This document shows, piece by piece, positions 56,466 to 64,000 of a DNA stretch of 64,000 bases. The stretch is from an uncultured Bacilli bacterium (lineage in GTDB: Bacteria > Bacillota_I > Bacilli_A > RF39 > UBA660), in NCBI GenBank assembly GCA_934130545.1, contig CAKOYD010000005.1:1-64000 (forward strand), given 5' to 3'. Positions within the stretch are counted from its first letter, which is position 1; every line of letters starts with the position of its first letter. The position numbers were made by a program, and so were the translations under genes. The notes under the pieces are model-generated. The model saw nothing but the letters and a program-made list of their open reading frames with translations, had not been told where the DNA came from and searched no databases.

Positions 56466-57775
56466 TATTCACCACCAATAACTGAAGATAATAATCTATT
56501 TAACTCTACAGCATATTCCATTGGTAGTTCTTCACGAAAAGCATCAATAAATCCTAAAATAATTAACTCTTTAGCTTTATCTTCATTAATACCTCTTGAC
56601 ATTAAATAAAATAGTTTATCTTCTTCTATCTTGGAAACAGTTGCTTCGTGTTCCAAACTAGAACTACCATTTAAAACTATATTAGTAGGAACTGTATCAC
56701 TCTTTGATAACTTATCTAAAAGTATTGTATCACATTTAACATTACTAACTGAATTAATAGCATCCTTAGCAATTCTAACTGTACCACGATATGTAGCATT
56801 ACCTCCATTAGAAGCAATTGATTTAGAAATAATATTACTCTTTGTATTAGGTGCCAAATGAATCATCTTAGCACCCGTATCTTGAATTTGATTCCCACTG
56901 GCTGTTGCTACAGTAATGCAACTTCCTCTTGCACCTTTGCCATTCAATATACAGCATGGGTACTTCATATTGCATTTACTACCAACATTACCATCTATCC
57001 ATTCCATCAAGCCATTTTCTTCAACTATCGCTCTTTTGGTAACTAAATTATATACATCATTAGACCAATTTTGGATAGTAGTATAACGACACTTAGAATT
57101 CTTACCAACAAATATCTCTACTACCGCAGCATGAAGAGCATCTTCTGTATAAGTAGGCGCAGTACATCCTTCTATATAATGAAGTTCACTATTATCATCA
57201 ACAATTATTAATGTCCTTTCAAACTGTCCCATATTCTTACTATTAATTCTAAAATAACTTTGTAATGGCCTATCTAACTTAGTATCAGGAGGTATGTAAA
57301 TAAAAGTACCGCCACTCCATACCGCACCATTAAGTGCTGTAAACTTATTCTCATCACACTTGACTAACTTATTAAAATACTTCTTAAATAACTCCGGATA
57401 TTGTCTGTATGCACTATCAGTATCAAGAAATATTACATGCTTATCCTCTAATTCTTTTATCATATTATGATATATAACTTCACTATCATACTGTGCCCCA
57501 GAACCATCTAAATATTTCTTTTCAGCATCTATTACTCCTAAATTATTAAATAATTTTCTAACCTCACAACTAACATTATCCCAATTATTAGTAAGATTAT
57601 CTTCTCTCTTTTTATAATAGTTAATACTATCAAAATCAACCTCTATCTTTGGTCCAAAATTAGGTAAAGGAAGTTCAAGGAACTTATTTAAACTATTTAA
57701 TCTAAATTCTCTCATATACTCATCTTCATCTTTAATAGTAGATATTTCTTTAACTACTTCTTTTGTTAATTTCAT
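56465..57775 (-). CDS. sufB: Fe-S assembly scaffold protein SufB
   Basis: 436 residues, slightly shorter than the usual 465. SGGTFIYIPPDTKLDRPLQSYF, EGCTAPTYTEDALHAAVVEIF and NGSSSLEHEATVSKI are SufB marks (each in part); Cys and Glu for cluster binding are present. It takes part in Fe-S cluster assembly with SufC and SufD. No sufC, sufD, sufS or sufU lies next to it; its neighbours are a wall amidase and truB. The partner genes must be elsewhere or another system is used. Confidence 0.92.
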   Translation of the reverse strand: MKLTKEVVKEISTIKDEDEYMREFRLNSLNKFLELPLPNFGPKIEVDFDSINYYKKREDNLTNNWDNVSCEVRKLFNNLGVIDAEKKYLDGSGAQYDSEVIYHNMIKELEDKHVIFLDTDSAYRQYPELFKKYFNKLVKCDENKFTALNGAVWSGGTFIYIPPDTKLDRPLQSYFRINSKNMGQFERTLIIVDDNSELHYIEGCTAPTYTEDALHAAVVEIFVGKNSKCRYTTIQNWSNDVYNLVTKRAIVEENGLMEWIDGNVGSKCNMKYPCCILNGKGARGSCITVATASGNQIQDTGAKMIHLAPNTKSNIISKSIASNGGNATYRGTVRIAKDAINSVSNVKCDTILLDKLSKSDTVPTNIVLNGSSSLEHEATVSKIEEDKLFYLMSRGINEDKAKELIILGFIDAFREELPMEYAVELNRLLSSVIGGE

Positions 57776-57844
57776 ATAAATACTTCCTTTCTAATTAAAT
57801 ACATAAATTATTATACAACATCCACTTAGAAAAAAAAAGAATTA

Positions 57845-58711
57845 TCAAAAAACTTTCCATGGTTTCATAATAATTCTATTGTCTTTACAACATCTTTCAT
57901 ATATAGCAAGTTCTGTTCCGTCTTCTAATGTAAACAATACTTTATCTTCTTCGATATATTTATCTATCCATACCCCATTCTTTATCTTAAAAGCTATATC
58001 ATCACTAACTATAACTTTCTTAATATTTAAACTATCACTAATACTATATATTTTATACTTATCATTTAATATATCTTCTATTGTATTAGCCATTTCAATA
58101 TTGAATCTTCCCTGCATAGTTCTTCTTAAGCTCTTCATCGTACCATAACTACCAAGTTTATATCCTATATCTCTAATTAAAGCTCTAATATAAGTACCCT
58201 TACTAACTACGCATCTAATTTTAAATTCGTAATAATTATCAACCTTAACTACCTCAGATAATAATTCTAATTCATATACATTAATATCTCTAACAGGTAC
58301 TTGTACTTCTTGCCCACTTCTAGCATATTCGTATAGTTTTTTACCATTTATTTTTATTGCTGAATACATTGGCACTTCTTGTTTACTTTCTCCTAAAAAA
58401 GAATTTAAAACACTAATTGCTTGTTCTTTAGTAATATTTACAATACTTTCTTTAGTTTTAGTACCGGTAATATCTAGCATATCTGTCTCGTATCCTATTA
58501 TAACATCAGCAATATATTCTTTCTTATAATCAGTAATAAGTTCACATATCTTTAGCGCTTTACCCATACATATTACTAAAACACCTGTCGCAAGAGGATC
58601 TAAAGTACCAGTATGTCCAACTTTTCTTGTGTTAAACTTCTTTGTTAAAATGTTAACTACATCACGACTAGTATATCCACTAGGTTTATCGACAACAACA
58701 ATTCCATTCAT
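57845..58711 (-). CDS. truB: tRNA pseudouridine-55 synthase TruB
   Basis: 288 residues. NGIVVVDKPSGYTSRDVV opens it, and the catalytic Asp lies in GHTGTLDPLATGVL. A short PUA-like end follows (about 235-288). It shares its start with the nrnA stop. Confidence 0.95.
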   Translation of the reverse strand: MNGIVVVDKPSGYTSRDVVNILTKKFNTRKVGHTGTLDPLATGVLVICMGKALKICELITDYKKEYIADVIIGYETDMLDITGTKTKESIVNITKEQAISVLNSFLGESKQEVPMYSAIKINGKKLYEYARSGQEVQVPVRDINVYELELLSEVVKVDNYYEFKIRCVVSKGTYIRALIRDIGYKLGSYGTMKSLRRTMQGRFNIEMANTIEDILNDKYKIYSISDSLNIKKVIVSDDIAFKIKNGVWIDKYIEEDKVLFTLEDGTELAIYERCCKDNRIIMKPWKVF

Positions 58712-59655
58712 TAAATCAAAAACTCTCCAACTGTCTTTATTAACTTTTCTCTGACATTATCTAAACAATCATTAATTAAACATCCACTAGCACATACATG
58801 TCCACCGCCACCAAATATAGCAGCAATATCAGCTGACGATACACCAGGTATTGATCTAATAGATACTTTATAACCAAGTTCTGTTTCGCTAACAAAAACA
58901 GATACTTGTACTCCATCAACACTTCTACCTATTTCAACCATACCTTCATAATCACTCGTAGTAGCTCCCGTTTCAACAATATCCTGATTAGTTAGATAAC
59001 TAAAAGCAATTCTATTATCATTAAAGAACTCTAGTCTATTATATACTCTCTTACGAAGTTCAAAACTAACTCTACTAATACTAACTAGCACTTTATAATA
59101 TAAATTATGGATATCAACACCTAGTGAAACTAACTTTGAACTAATATCAAATGTTCTACTATTAACATTACTATTTAAATAACCATTAGTATCTGTAAGA
59201 ATACCTGTAAGTAAAGATTCTCCTATATCTAAAGTAATATCTATATTCATTTTACTAATTAATTCAAATATAATTTCACAACAAGATGAAGAATTACTAT
59301 CCACATAATTAGCACTACCATATAAACTATTAGTAGCATGATGGTCTATAACAATAGTCTTATCTTTATCAAATACATAATCGCCAAAACTAATTCTATC
59401 AATAGAAGATGTATCAACGACTATTACTAAATCATAGTCTTTTTGTTCTCCACTATACACTAATTCTGATAGTTTTAAAAAATTAAAGAAAGTAGGAAAC
59501 TCAGGCATATTAACAAAAACATTCTTACCTAAAGATTTAATAGCACCTGCTAATCCCAAAGAACTGCCTATTGCATCCCCATCAGGAGACACATGAGCAC
59601 ATACCATGATATTATTACTACTAAGTATTCTATCAATAATACTATTCATTCTCAT
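58711..59655 (-). CDS. nrnA: Bifunctional oligoribonuclease/pAp phosphatase NrnA (DHH-DHHA1)
   Basis: 314 residues. Manganese-binding motifs are AHVSPDGDAIGSS, VVDTSS, and DHHATN; the DHHA1 domain ends in FGGGGHVCASG. It breaks down short RNAs and pAp or cyclic-di-AMP products. Order rbfA-nrnA-truB is common in Firmicutes. AGAGG lies before the ATG used. Confidence 0.93.
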   Translation of the reverse strand: MRMNSIIDRILSSNNIMVCAHVSPDGDAIGSSLGLAGAIKSLGKNVFVNMPEFPTFFNFLKLSELVYSGEQKDYDLVIVVDTSSIDRISFGDYVFDKDKTIVIDHHATNSLYGSANYVDSNSSSCCEIIFELISKMNIDITLDIGESLLTGILTDTNGYLNSNVNSRTFDISSKLVSLGVDIHNLYYKVLVSISRVSFELRKRVYNRLEFFNDNRIAFSYLTNQDIVETGATTSDYEGMVEIGRSVDGVQVSVFVSETELGYKVSIRSIPGVSSADIAAIFGGGGHVCASGCLINDCLDNVREKLIKTVGEFLI

Positions 59656-59980
59656 GAATCCTCTCTATAATATCCTCAATCTTCTTACCATAATCAATAG
59701 ATTCATCATAAACAAATATTAATTCAGGCATCTTTCTTATATCAACGCAATTACTAAGTCTACCACGAATAAACTTATTATGTCTATTTAATGCTTTTAA
59801 TACTTCATCTTTATCTTTATTTAATGTTGAAAAATAAACTTTAGCATATGATAAATCACTAGTTATTTTACAATAAGTAATACTAATAAACTTTAAATTA
59901 TCATCATCTATTTCTCTATTTATAATTTTACTAATTTCTTCAACAAATGCATTACCAAGTCTTTCTAACTTAACGCTCAT
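59642..59980 (-). CDS. rbfA: Ribosome-binding factor A
   Basis: 112 residues, the usual length. The KH-like fold has ISITYCKITSDLSYAKVYFS and FVYDESIDYGKKIEDI. It helps 16S rRNA maturation. It overlaps nrnA. Confidence 0.94.
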   Translation of the reverse strand: MSVKLERLGNAFVEEISKIINREIDDDNLKFISITYCKITSDLSYAKVYFSTLNKDKDEVLKALNRHNKFIRGRLSNCVDIRKMPELIFVYDESIDYGKKIEDIIERIHENE

Positions 59981-60019
59981 TTAAATCACCCTCTCACAAG
60001 ATATTATACCCTATAACTT

Positions 60020-60050
60020 AAAAAAAGTATATTATTTGCAATATACTTTT
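60020..60050 (-). terminator. Intrinsic terminator before rbfA
   Basis: AAAAGTATATT, loop GCAAAT, AATATACTTTT then more T on the minus strand, just after the stop of the 173-residue membrane protein. It separates this gene from rbfA-nrnA-truB. Confidence 0.85.
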
Positions 60051-60060
60051 TAAATTTCTA

Positions 60061-60582
60061 TTATTTACATATCATCTCATTTATTTGATTAAATCCAACT
60101 TTAGAAGTTTCTTCTATATTTAAATCAACATCTATTGAATCAGATGAATAGTGTCCAAGATATTTATTAGCAATTGATGCAACCAAAAGTGAATTTAAAT
60201 CATAGAAAGAAGCAATATTTCCTTTACCAGTTATATGATATGTAAACTCATAATATTTAAGATATTCTAAATTATTATAAGATGCAGGAATAGCCACAAT
60301 AAACGGTCTATAACCTTGGTACTCATCAACTACAATAAACGATACCCCATCAGCTGCTAATGGATAATCAATCTTACTAATCATTCTAAAAGTCCTAGTA
60401 AAAGAACAATCCGAAACATCATCATTTTTTTCTATAGAATAATTATTATCAGCAGTTTCATAACTACCATTAGGTCTTTTAATATCATTATTATCTTGCT
60501 TATCATAAATTAAAATATAAGAAACTAAGCAAACAATAACTAATAATAATATTAATATAATTATATTTTTAATATTTTTCAT
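60061..60582 (-). CDS. Hypothetical secreted or membrane-anchored protein
   Basis: 173 residues from the ATG at 60582 (MKNIKNIIILILLL). One N-terminal membrane helix (about 5-27) is followed by a soluble outer part of about 140 residues with no recognised domain. No Cys follows the helix, so it is not a lipoprotein. It interrupts the usual infB-rbfA spacing and has terminators on both sides, so it is likely a separate unit. Confidence 0.65.
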   Translation of the reverse strand: MKNIKNIIILILLLVIVCLVSYILIYDKQDNNDIKRPNGSYETADNNYSIEKNDDVSDCSFTRTFRMISKIDYPLAADGVSFIVVDEYQGYRPFIVAIPASYNNLEYLKYYEFTYHITGKGNIASFYDLNSLLVASIANKYLGHYSSDSIDVDLNIEETSKVGFNQINEMICK

Positions 60583-60657
60583 AACTAATATCCTCAATAA
60601 TAATATATCACAAAAATTTTCAAAAATAAACAAAAAATCATTATATTAAAACGTAGT

Positions 60658-60684
60658 AAAAAAAAGCCCAATATTACTTGGACC
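60658..60684 (-). terminator. Intrinsic terminator of the nusA-infB operon
   Basis: GTCCAA, GTAATA, TTGGGC, then eight T on the minus strand, a few bases after the infB stop. Confidence 0.85.
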
Positions 60685-60691
60685 ATTTTAC

Positions 60692-62803
60692 TTATTTTTT
60701 AATTTCTACTACTTCATAAGCTTCAATTATGTCTTTTTCTTTAATGTCATTAAAGTTTTCAATAGTAATACCACATTCTATACCTTGTTTAACTTCTTTA
60801 ACTTGGTCTTTCTCTCTAGCAATAGAATTAATATTACCATCATATACTACTACGCCATCACGAATAACACGAGCTTTAGCATCTCTTTTAATTGAACCAC
60901 TTTGAACATAACATCCCGCAATAGTACCAACTTTAGAGAACTTAAATAATTTTCTAACTTCAGCTTCCCCAATAACTTGTTCTTCAAACTCAGGATCAAG
61001 TTTACCTTTCATAGCAGCTTCCATTTCTTCAACTACTTTATAAATAATATTATATAATCTTATTTCAACATTTCTTTCTTTAGCATACTCTAAAATCTTA
61101 TTATTAGGTCTAATGTTAAAACCAATAATAATAGCGTCTGATGCATAAGCAAGAACTATATCACTTTCCGTTATACTACCAATGCCACTTCTAATAACAT
61201 TAATTTTAATTCCTTCAACATCAAGTTTAAGTAATGAATTTTTAACTGCTTCCTCACTACCTTTAACATCAGTCTTAAGAACAACTTTAATCTCTTTTTC
61301 ACCTTCATTAATTCTATTAAATAATTCATCTAAACTAATATTATTTTTAGCGCCATTATTTTTATTTTTTTGATTTAATAAACGTTGTTCAGCAATAGAT
61401 TTAGCTTTCTTTTCTGTTTCAAAAGCCATAAACTTATCACCTGCTGAAGGGCATTCACTAATACCTGTAATAGATACCGGAGTCGAAGGTCCAGCTTGCG
61501 TTAAATTCTCACCATTATCGGCTTTTAAAGTTCTAACCTTGCCGGCATAAGTACCAACAACTATAGCATCACCTAATCTTAAAGTACCATTTTGAATTAG
61601 TAAATTACATATTACTCCACTCTTCTTATCACTAGAAGCTTCAATAACAGCACCACTAGCATATCTCTTAGGATTAGCTTTAAAACCTTGTATTTCACTA
61701 ATTAACAAAATTCTTTCAAGTAAATCATCAATACCTTGACCTGTTTTAGCAGAAATATTAACAAACATAACATCTCCACCCCAAGCTTCAGGAGTAATTC
61801 CATTTTGAGCCATTTCTGTTAATACTTTATCCGGATTAGCATCAGGTTTATCTATCTTGTTAACTGCTACTATAATAGGAACGTTAGCGGCCTTAGCATG
61901 ATCAATAGCTTCTTTAGTTTGTGGCATAACCCCATCATCAGCAGCTACTATAATAATTACTATATCCGTAATACTAGCACCTCTTGCTCTCATTTCAGTA
62001 AAAGCAGCATGTCCTGGAGTATCAATAAAAGTAATCTTCTTACCATTATATGTTATTTGATAAGCACCAATACATTGTGTAATACCACCTGCTTCACTAG
62101 ATACAACATTAGTCTTTCTAATTGTATCAAGCAAAGTAGTCTTACCATGATCAACGTGACCCATTATTGTAACAACCGGAGGTCTCTCAACCAAATCATC
62201 ACTAGAATCTTCTATTTCTAATTCTTCAAAATTAGTTTCATCTCTTGTACTATCTTTTTTTAATACTTTATTAAACTCCATTGCTAATATCTCAGCAGTT
62301 TCAAAATCAATACTAGCATTTATTGTTAACATCTTACCCAAAGACATAAGTTTCTTAATAACTTCAGAAGCACTAACTCCTAAAGCATTAGCTAAATCAG
62401 AAAGTACCATTCCTTCGGTATATAATACTTCATTATCATTACTATCTAGATTAGATATTAACTTTTCTTTATGTTTATACATCTCTTTTCTTTGTTTCTG
62501 AAAATCATTTTTCTTATCAACTTTCTTAAATGATGGTTTTTTAGGAATAATCTTTACTTCTTCTAATTCCTGTTCATAACTATCTTCAAAATCTTCTAAA
62601 TCACTATCATCTTCTACTTCATCTTCCACAATATCCTCTTCCATAGAATTAGTATTAGCAAGTTCATTATCTAAAAGAATTATACTATCATCATCTAACA
62701 TATCATCTTCATTATTAACTAAAATATTTAATCTCTTACAAATGTTTAATATTTCTTCAACACTTCTATCAACATCTATAGCATATTCTGATACACTCAT
62801 CAT
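60692..62803 (-). CDS. infB: Translation initiation factor IF-2
   Basis: 703 residues from the ATG at 62803 ([12 protein letters not shown]), eight bases after GGAGG. A short acidic and then basic N-terminal region (about 30-110) is followed by the IF2_N fold ([19 protein letters not shown]), the GTPase ([23 protein letters not shown]), and domains II to IV. It brings fMet-tRNA to the 30S subunit. ylxQ, usually between ylxR and infB, is missing. Confidence 0.96.
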   Translation of the reverse strand: MMSVSEYAIDVDRSVEEILNICKRLNILVNNEDDMLDDDSIILLDNELANTNSMEEDIVEDEVEDDSDLEDFEDSYEQELEEVKIIPKKPSFKKVDKKNDFQKQRKEMYKHKEKLISNLDSNDNEVLYTEGMVLSDLANALGVSASEVIKKLMSLGKMLTINASIDFETAEILAMEFNKVLKKDSTRDETNFEELEIEDSSDDLVERPPVVTIMGHVDHGKTTLLDTIRKTNVVSSEAGGITQCIGAYQITYNGKKITFIDTPGHAAFTEMRARGASITDIVIIIVAADDGVMPQTKEAIDHAKAANVPIIVAVNKIDKPDANPDKVLTEMAQNGITPEAWGGDVMFVNISAKTGQGIDDLLERILLISEIQGFKANPKRYASGAVIEASSDKKSGVICNLLIQNGTLRLGDAIVVGTYAGKVRTLKADNGENLTQAGPSTPVSITGISECPSAGDKFMAFETEKKAKSIAEQRLLNQKNKNNGAKNNISLDELFNRINEGEKEIKVVLKTDVKGSEEAVKNSLLKLDVEGIKINVIRSGIGSITESDIVLAYASDAIIIGFNIRPNNKILEYAKERNVEIRLYNIIYKVVEEMEAAMKGKLDPEFEEQVIGEAEVRKLFKFSKVGTIAGCYVQSGSIKRDAKARVIRDGVVVYDGNINSIAREKDQVKEVKQGIECGITIENFNDIKEKDIIEAYEVVEIKK

Positions 62804-62820
62804 ATGTATCACCTCCTATT

Positions 62821-63087
62821 TTATTTAGAATTTATTATAACTCTTAACTCCTCATATATAGAATCATCAATCTTAGCTTCCAAATGTTTCTCTAACACTT
62901 TACTTTTAATAGCTTGTTCTAAAACATTAATATCTCTTTTAATATATGCTCCTCTACCATTAATATGACCAGATAAATCAACAATTACACCTTTTTCAGC
63001 ATTATTAACAACTCTAATTAATTCACTTTTAGGTAGTTTTTCATGAGAAACAACGCAACTTCTCATTGGAACTTTTCTACTCTTCAT
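62821..63087 (-). CDS. ylxR: YlxR/RnpM RNA-binding protein
   Basis: 88 residues. KVPMRSCVVSHEKLPKSEL and NGRGAYIKRDI are the DUF448 marks. In Bacillus the family (RnpM) binds RNase P RNA and affects its activity; rnpB lies at 28078-28426 here. It overlaps nusA by 11 bases. Confidence 0.93.
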   Translation of the reverse strand: MKSRKVPMRSCVVSHEKLPKSELIRVVNNAEKGVIVDLSGHINGRGAYIKRDINVLEQAIKSKVLEKHLEAKIDDSIYEELRVIINSK

Positions 63088-64000
63088 TTAATTCATTTTC
63101 CTTTTTAATAGTTAATTTATATCTAGTTAAACGAGAAGCTAACTTAACATTTTGCCCCTTCTTACCAATAGCCAAAGATGAATTTTCGTCGTTAACAATT
63201 ACTAATGCTTCTTTCTTCTTCTCATCAGTAATCATAACTTTTAAATCTTTAGCAGGACTTAAAGCATTTTGAATAAATACAATTGGATCTTTATCATATT
63301 TAACAACGTCAATCTTTTCACCATTAAGTTGTGCCAAAACTCTGTTAATTCTATTACCTTTTTCTCCAACAATAGCGCCAATTGGATCTATCTTATCATT
63401 TTCACTATAAACAGCTACTTTACTTCTACTACCAGCTTCTCTAGCAACAGAATATAATATAACACTACCATCAGATAATTCAGGGATCTCAAGTTCTAAT
63501 AATCTCTTTAAATATCCATAATGAGTTCTAGAAAGTAAGATAAATACTCCTTTAGTAGAAATCTCAACCTTAGATACATAGCATTTAATACTAGAACCCA
63601 TTTCTAATTGCTCACCAGGAATAATTTCATCTTTAGGAAGAACACCATGAGTTTTACCTAAATCGACATAATAATTACGACTATCTTCTCTTGATAAAGT
63701 ACCAACTAATAATTCCCCTTCTTTATCTTGAAACTCTTCTGTTATTAAATTCTTTTCAGCTTCTTTTAGTTTTTGAACAACGATTTGTTTAGCAGTCCCA
63801 GCAGCTACTCTACCAAATGATTCAGGAATTAATCTAACTTCTGTATCAATAGTACCGCCTAATTCAACATCCTCATCAATCTTCTTAGCATCTTCTAATG
63901 ATATTTCAAGTTCTTCATTATTAACTTCTTCAACTACTGTCTTAAAAGTAAATAATCTAAGTTCTCCTGTAGTAGGACTAAATCTAGCCTTAACATTAGC
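63077..64000 (-). CDS. nusA: Transcription factor NusA (5' end beyond window)
   Basis: The last 307 residues; the frame stays open to base 64000, so some 40-50 N-terminal residues are missing. Seen: the rest of the NusA N-terminal domain (GRVAAGTAKQIVVQKL), an S1 domain (GELLVGTLSREDSRNYYVDLG), and two KH domains (PIGAIVGEKGNRINRV, SLAIGKKGQNVKLASRL). There is no acidic repeat tail, as usual in Firmicutes. It affects pausing, termination and antitermination. Confidence 0.95.
   Translation of the reverse strand, partial: ANVKARFSPTTGELRLFTFKTVVEEVNNEELEISLEDAKKIDEDVELGGTIDTEVRLIPESFGRVAAGTAKQIVVQKLKEAEKNLITEEFQDKEGELLVGTLSREDSRNYYVDLGKTHGVLPKDEIIPGEQLEMGSSIKCYVSKVEISTKGVFILLSRTHYGYLKRLLELEIPELSDGSVILYSVAREAGSRSKVAVYSENDKIDPIGAIVGEKGNRINRVLAQLNGEKIDVVKYDKDPIVFIQNALSPAKDLKVMITDEKKKEALVIVNDENSSLAIGKKGQNVKLASRLTRYKLTIKKENELNEE

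Overview
The window is a very AT-rich stretch of a bacterial chromosome from a low-GC member of the Bacillota. Gene order, Shine-Dalgarno sites (GGAGG type), near-consensus SigA promoters (TTGACA, 17 bases, TATAAT) and a B-type RNase P RNA all point to the class Bacilli. TGG encodes Trp and TGA acts as a stop, so the standard bacterial code is used rather than the Mycoplasma code. A one-chain pyruvate:ferredoxin oxidoreductase suggests an anaerobe. MurE, GpsB, a cell-wall amidase and an M23 peptidase show a walled cell. Compact operons and some missing accessory genes (rpmD, ylxQ, most of the suf genes) suggest a streamlined genome, perhaps an uncultured gut lineage near RF39 or Erysipelotrichales. 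That placement is inference.

Layout: almost every gene is on the minus strand. Positions 280-2587 hold a SipW-type signal peptidase and a repeat-bearing surface protein. Positions 2728-5187 hold a threonine T-box leader, an unknown 150-residue gene and thrS. A protein-kinase-like gene with its own promoter follows. Positions 5965-20210 are the S10-spc-alpha ribosomal operon (rpsJ to rplQ, including secY, adk, map, infA and rpoA), lacking only rpmD. Positions 20351-28835 carry murE, a lone AAA+ ATPase, ylxM, ftsY, rny, recA, pgsA, a rodZ-like gene, rnpB and gpsB. yqeH and yqeG come next, and then the only plus-strand genes: a SigK-like sigma factor with an apparent pro-sequence, and rpmB.

Positions 31443-45567 hold a membrane transporter, the dusB-RDD-lysS operon, the rplI-dnaB-M23-yycJ-rlmH operon, a zincin-like gene, rpsF-ssb-rpsR, and mrnC-pepF. 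Positions 45647-47826 are the most unusual part. A large SipW-type surface protein is preceded by a structured leader containing a tiny ORF with a ten-G tract and then a terminator-like hairpin. The arrangement looks like a slipped-strand ON/OFF switch. After this come nifJ, two unknown genes (one a lipoprotein), asnS, an XRE regulator, a second SSB, an amidase and a lone sufB. The window ends in the truB-nrnA-rbfA and infB-ylxR-nusA groups; nusA runs off the right edge.

Themes: translation and its control dominate (ribosome, IF-1, IF-2, NusA, RbfA, three tRNA synthetases). A cell-envelope theme runs through SipW and its likely substrates, MurE, GpsB, RodZ, M23 and the amidase. No rRNA, tRNA, CRISPR array, intact insertion sequence or prophage was seen.
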